From contig CAIPGJ010000334.1 of assembly GCA_903864555.1 (NCBI GenBank), forward strand, positions 1 through 5,579: a stretch of 5,579 nt of DNA, read 5' to 3'. Source of the DNA: an uncultured Pseudomonadota bacterium. GTDB lineage: Bacteria > Pseudomonadota > Gammaproteobacteria > Burkholderiales > SG8-39. Within the stretch, counting starts at the first letter, position 1, and each line of letters opens with the position of its first letter. Of this stretch, positions 4,835 through 5,579 are shown one piece after another. The notes under the pieces are model-generated. The model was not told where the DNA came from and did not search any database. It was given only the letters and a program-made list of their open reading frames with translations. A program made the position numbers and the translations under genes.

Positions 4835-5579
4835 GCATGCACCAGCAACAAGGCCGGGGACGGCGACATTTCCTGAAGGCCACCGGTGCGATCGGCAGCG
4901 CCTGGCTGGCGGGTTGCGCTGCGCCTTCATCGCCGCCTCCCGCGAAATCCGTGGGCCGTGTGATGATCGTCGGGGCCGGCTTTGCCGGCGCCACGGCAGC
5001 GCGCTACCTGCGCCTGTGGTCGCGTGAATCCATCGAGGTGATGCTGGTCGACCGCGAGCACCAATTCGTCTCCTGCCCCATCTCCAATCTGGTGCTGGGT
5101 GGTTCGCGCCGCATGGAGAACATCACCCGCAGCTACGACGGGCTGCGGGCCGCCGGCGTGCGTGTGATGGGCGACGAGGTCGCGGCCATCGACCTGGAAC
5201 GCAAGCGCATCAAGTTCGCCCATCGCTTTGCCGACCTGTCGTTCGACCGGCTGGTCATCGCCCCGGGCATCGACTACATGCACGAGCAGATCGAAGGCTA
5301 CGACGAAGCTGCGCGCAAAACCGTCCTGGCCGCGTGGAAGGCCGGCGCCGAGACCGTGGCCTTGCGCCGGCAGCTCGAAGCCATGCGCGATGGCGGCACC
5401 TACATCCTCTCCATTCCGCTGGCGCCCTACCGCTGCCCGCCCGGCCCCTACGAGCGCGCCTGCCAGGTGGCCTGGTATTTCAAACAGGCCAAGCCACGCT
5501 CGAAAGTGCTGATCCTCGATGCCAACCCGGATGTCACCTCCAAGCCCGGACTGTTCAAGGCGGCGTGGAAGGAGTTGTA
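4831..5579 (+). CDS. fccB: Flavocytochrome c sulfide dehydrogenase flavoprotein subunit (3' end outside window)
   Basis: The first 249 full codons of a protein usually about 430 residues long. FccB oxidises sulfide with a covalently bound FAD and passes electrons to the cytochrome subunit. Visible features are a twin-arginine leader GRRHFLK (10-16), a lipobox LAGC (26-29) and the FAD-binding Rossmann motif VGAGFAG (47-53). Cys82 in FVSCPISNLVLGG aligns with the cysteine that carries the FAD in Allochromatium FccB. APGIDY follows (144-149), and Cys202 in YRCPPGPYERA matches one half of the redox disulfide; its partner lies beyond the window. The family motif AWKAGAETVALRRQLE (168-183) is also clear. 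ATG 4831 has GGGGAGG 7 bases upstream, inside the cytochrome gene, and overlaps its stop by four bases, implying coupled translation. Sulfide:quinone reductases are related but lack the PPGPYE pattern and the cytochrome partner. Tat export with flavin loaded in the cytoplasm is normal for this family. Confidence 0.95.
   Translation, partial: MSMHQQQGRGRRHFLKATGAIGSAWLAGCAAPSSPPPAKSVGRVMIVGAGFAGATAARYLRLWSRESIEVMLVDREHQFVSCPISNLVLGGSRRMENITRSYDGLRAAGVRVMGDEVAAIDLERKRIKFAHRFADLSFDRLVIAPGIDYMHEQIEGYDEAARKTVLAAWKAGAETVALRRQLEAMRDGGTYILSIPLAPYRCPPGPYERACQVAWYFKQAKPRSKVLILDANPDVTSKPGLFKAAWKEL

Noticed and set aside
1..5579. Search for CRISPR repeats, tRNA/rRNA, insertion sequences, toxin-antitoxin or phage genes
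   Set aside because: No regularly spaced repeats, cloverleaf, transposase motifs or inverted-repeat ends were seen. The gene content is housekeeping and sulfur metabolism.

Overview
The window looks like a piece of chromosome from a sulfur-oxidising betaproteobacterium. This is inferred from the style of the ClpS/ClpA and cold-shock proteins, the GC-rich codon use in clpA and downstream, and a flavocytochrome c sulfide dehydrogenase pair at the right end. The genus cannot be fixed from sequence alone.

Left part (1-1290, minus strand): three leftward genes. They are a DUF192-family exported protein running off the left edge (1-378), a 41-residue exported lysine-rich peptide (495-620) with its own promoter and terminator, and a cold-shock-domain protein (1042-1245) with a structured leader and a strong sigma-70 promoter. 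About 420 bases between the peptide gene and the cold-shock gene hold no convincing ORF. They do hold a promoter, a 15-bp inverted repeat, a strong isolated hairpin and two terminators.

Middle (1246-4277): a roughly 450-base divergent region separates the cold-shock gene from clpS-clpA on the plus strand. ClpS (102 aa) is the N-degron adaptor and ClpA (759 aa, GTG start overlapping the clpS stop by 4 bases) is the double-AAA+ unfoldase. ClpA docks on ClpP, which is not in this window. A GC-rich hairpin after clpA is a plausible terminator.

Right part (4278-5579): a candidate promoter is followed by a small monohaem cytochrome c and, overlapping by 4 bases (ATGA), the flavoprotein subunit of sulfide dehydrogenase (FccB), cut by the window end. 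Together they would oxidise sulfide in the periplasm and pass electrons to the cytochrome pool. The cytochrome gene has no ATG, GTG or TTG start. A perfect Shine-Dalgarno stands 8 bases before an ATC, exactly where the signal peptide should begin. Standard ORF callers would miss this gene, and it is the most striking observation in the window.

No CRISPR array, tRNA, rRNA, insertion sequence or defence system is visible. This is mostly a housekeeping plus sulfur-metabolism region.
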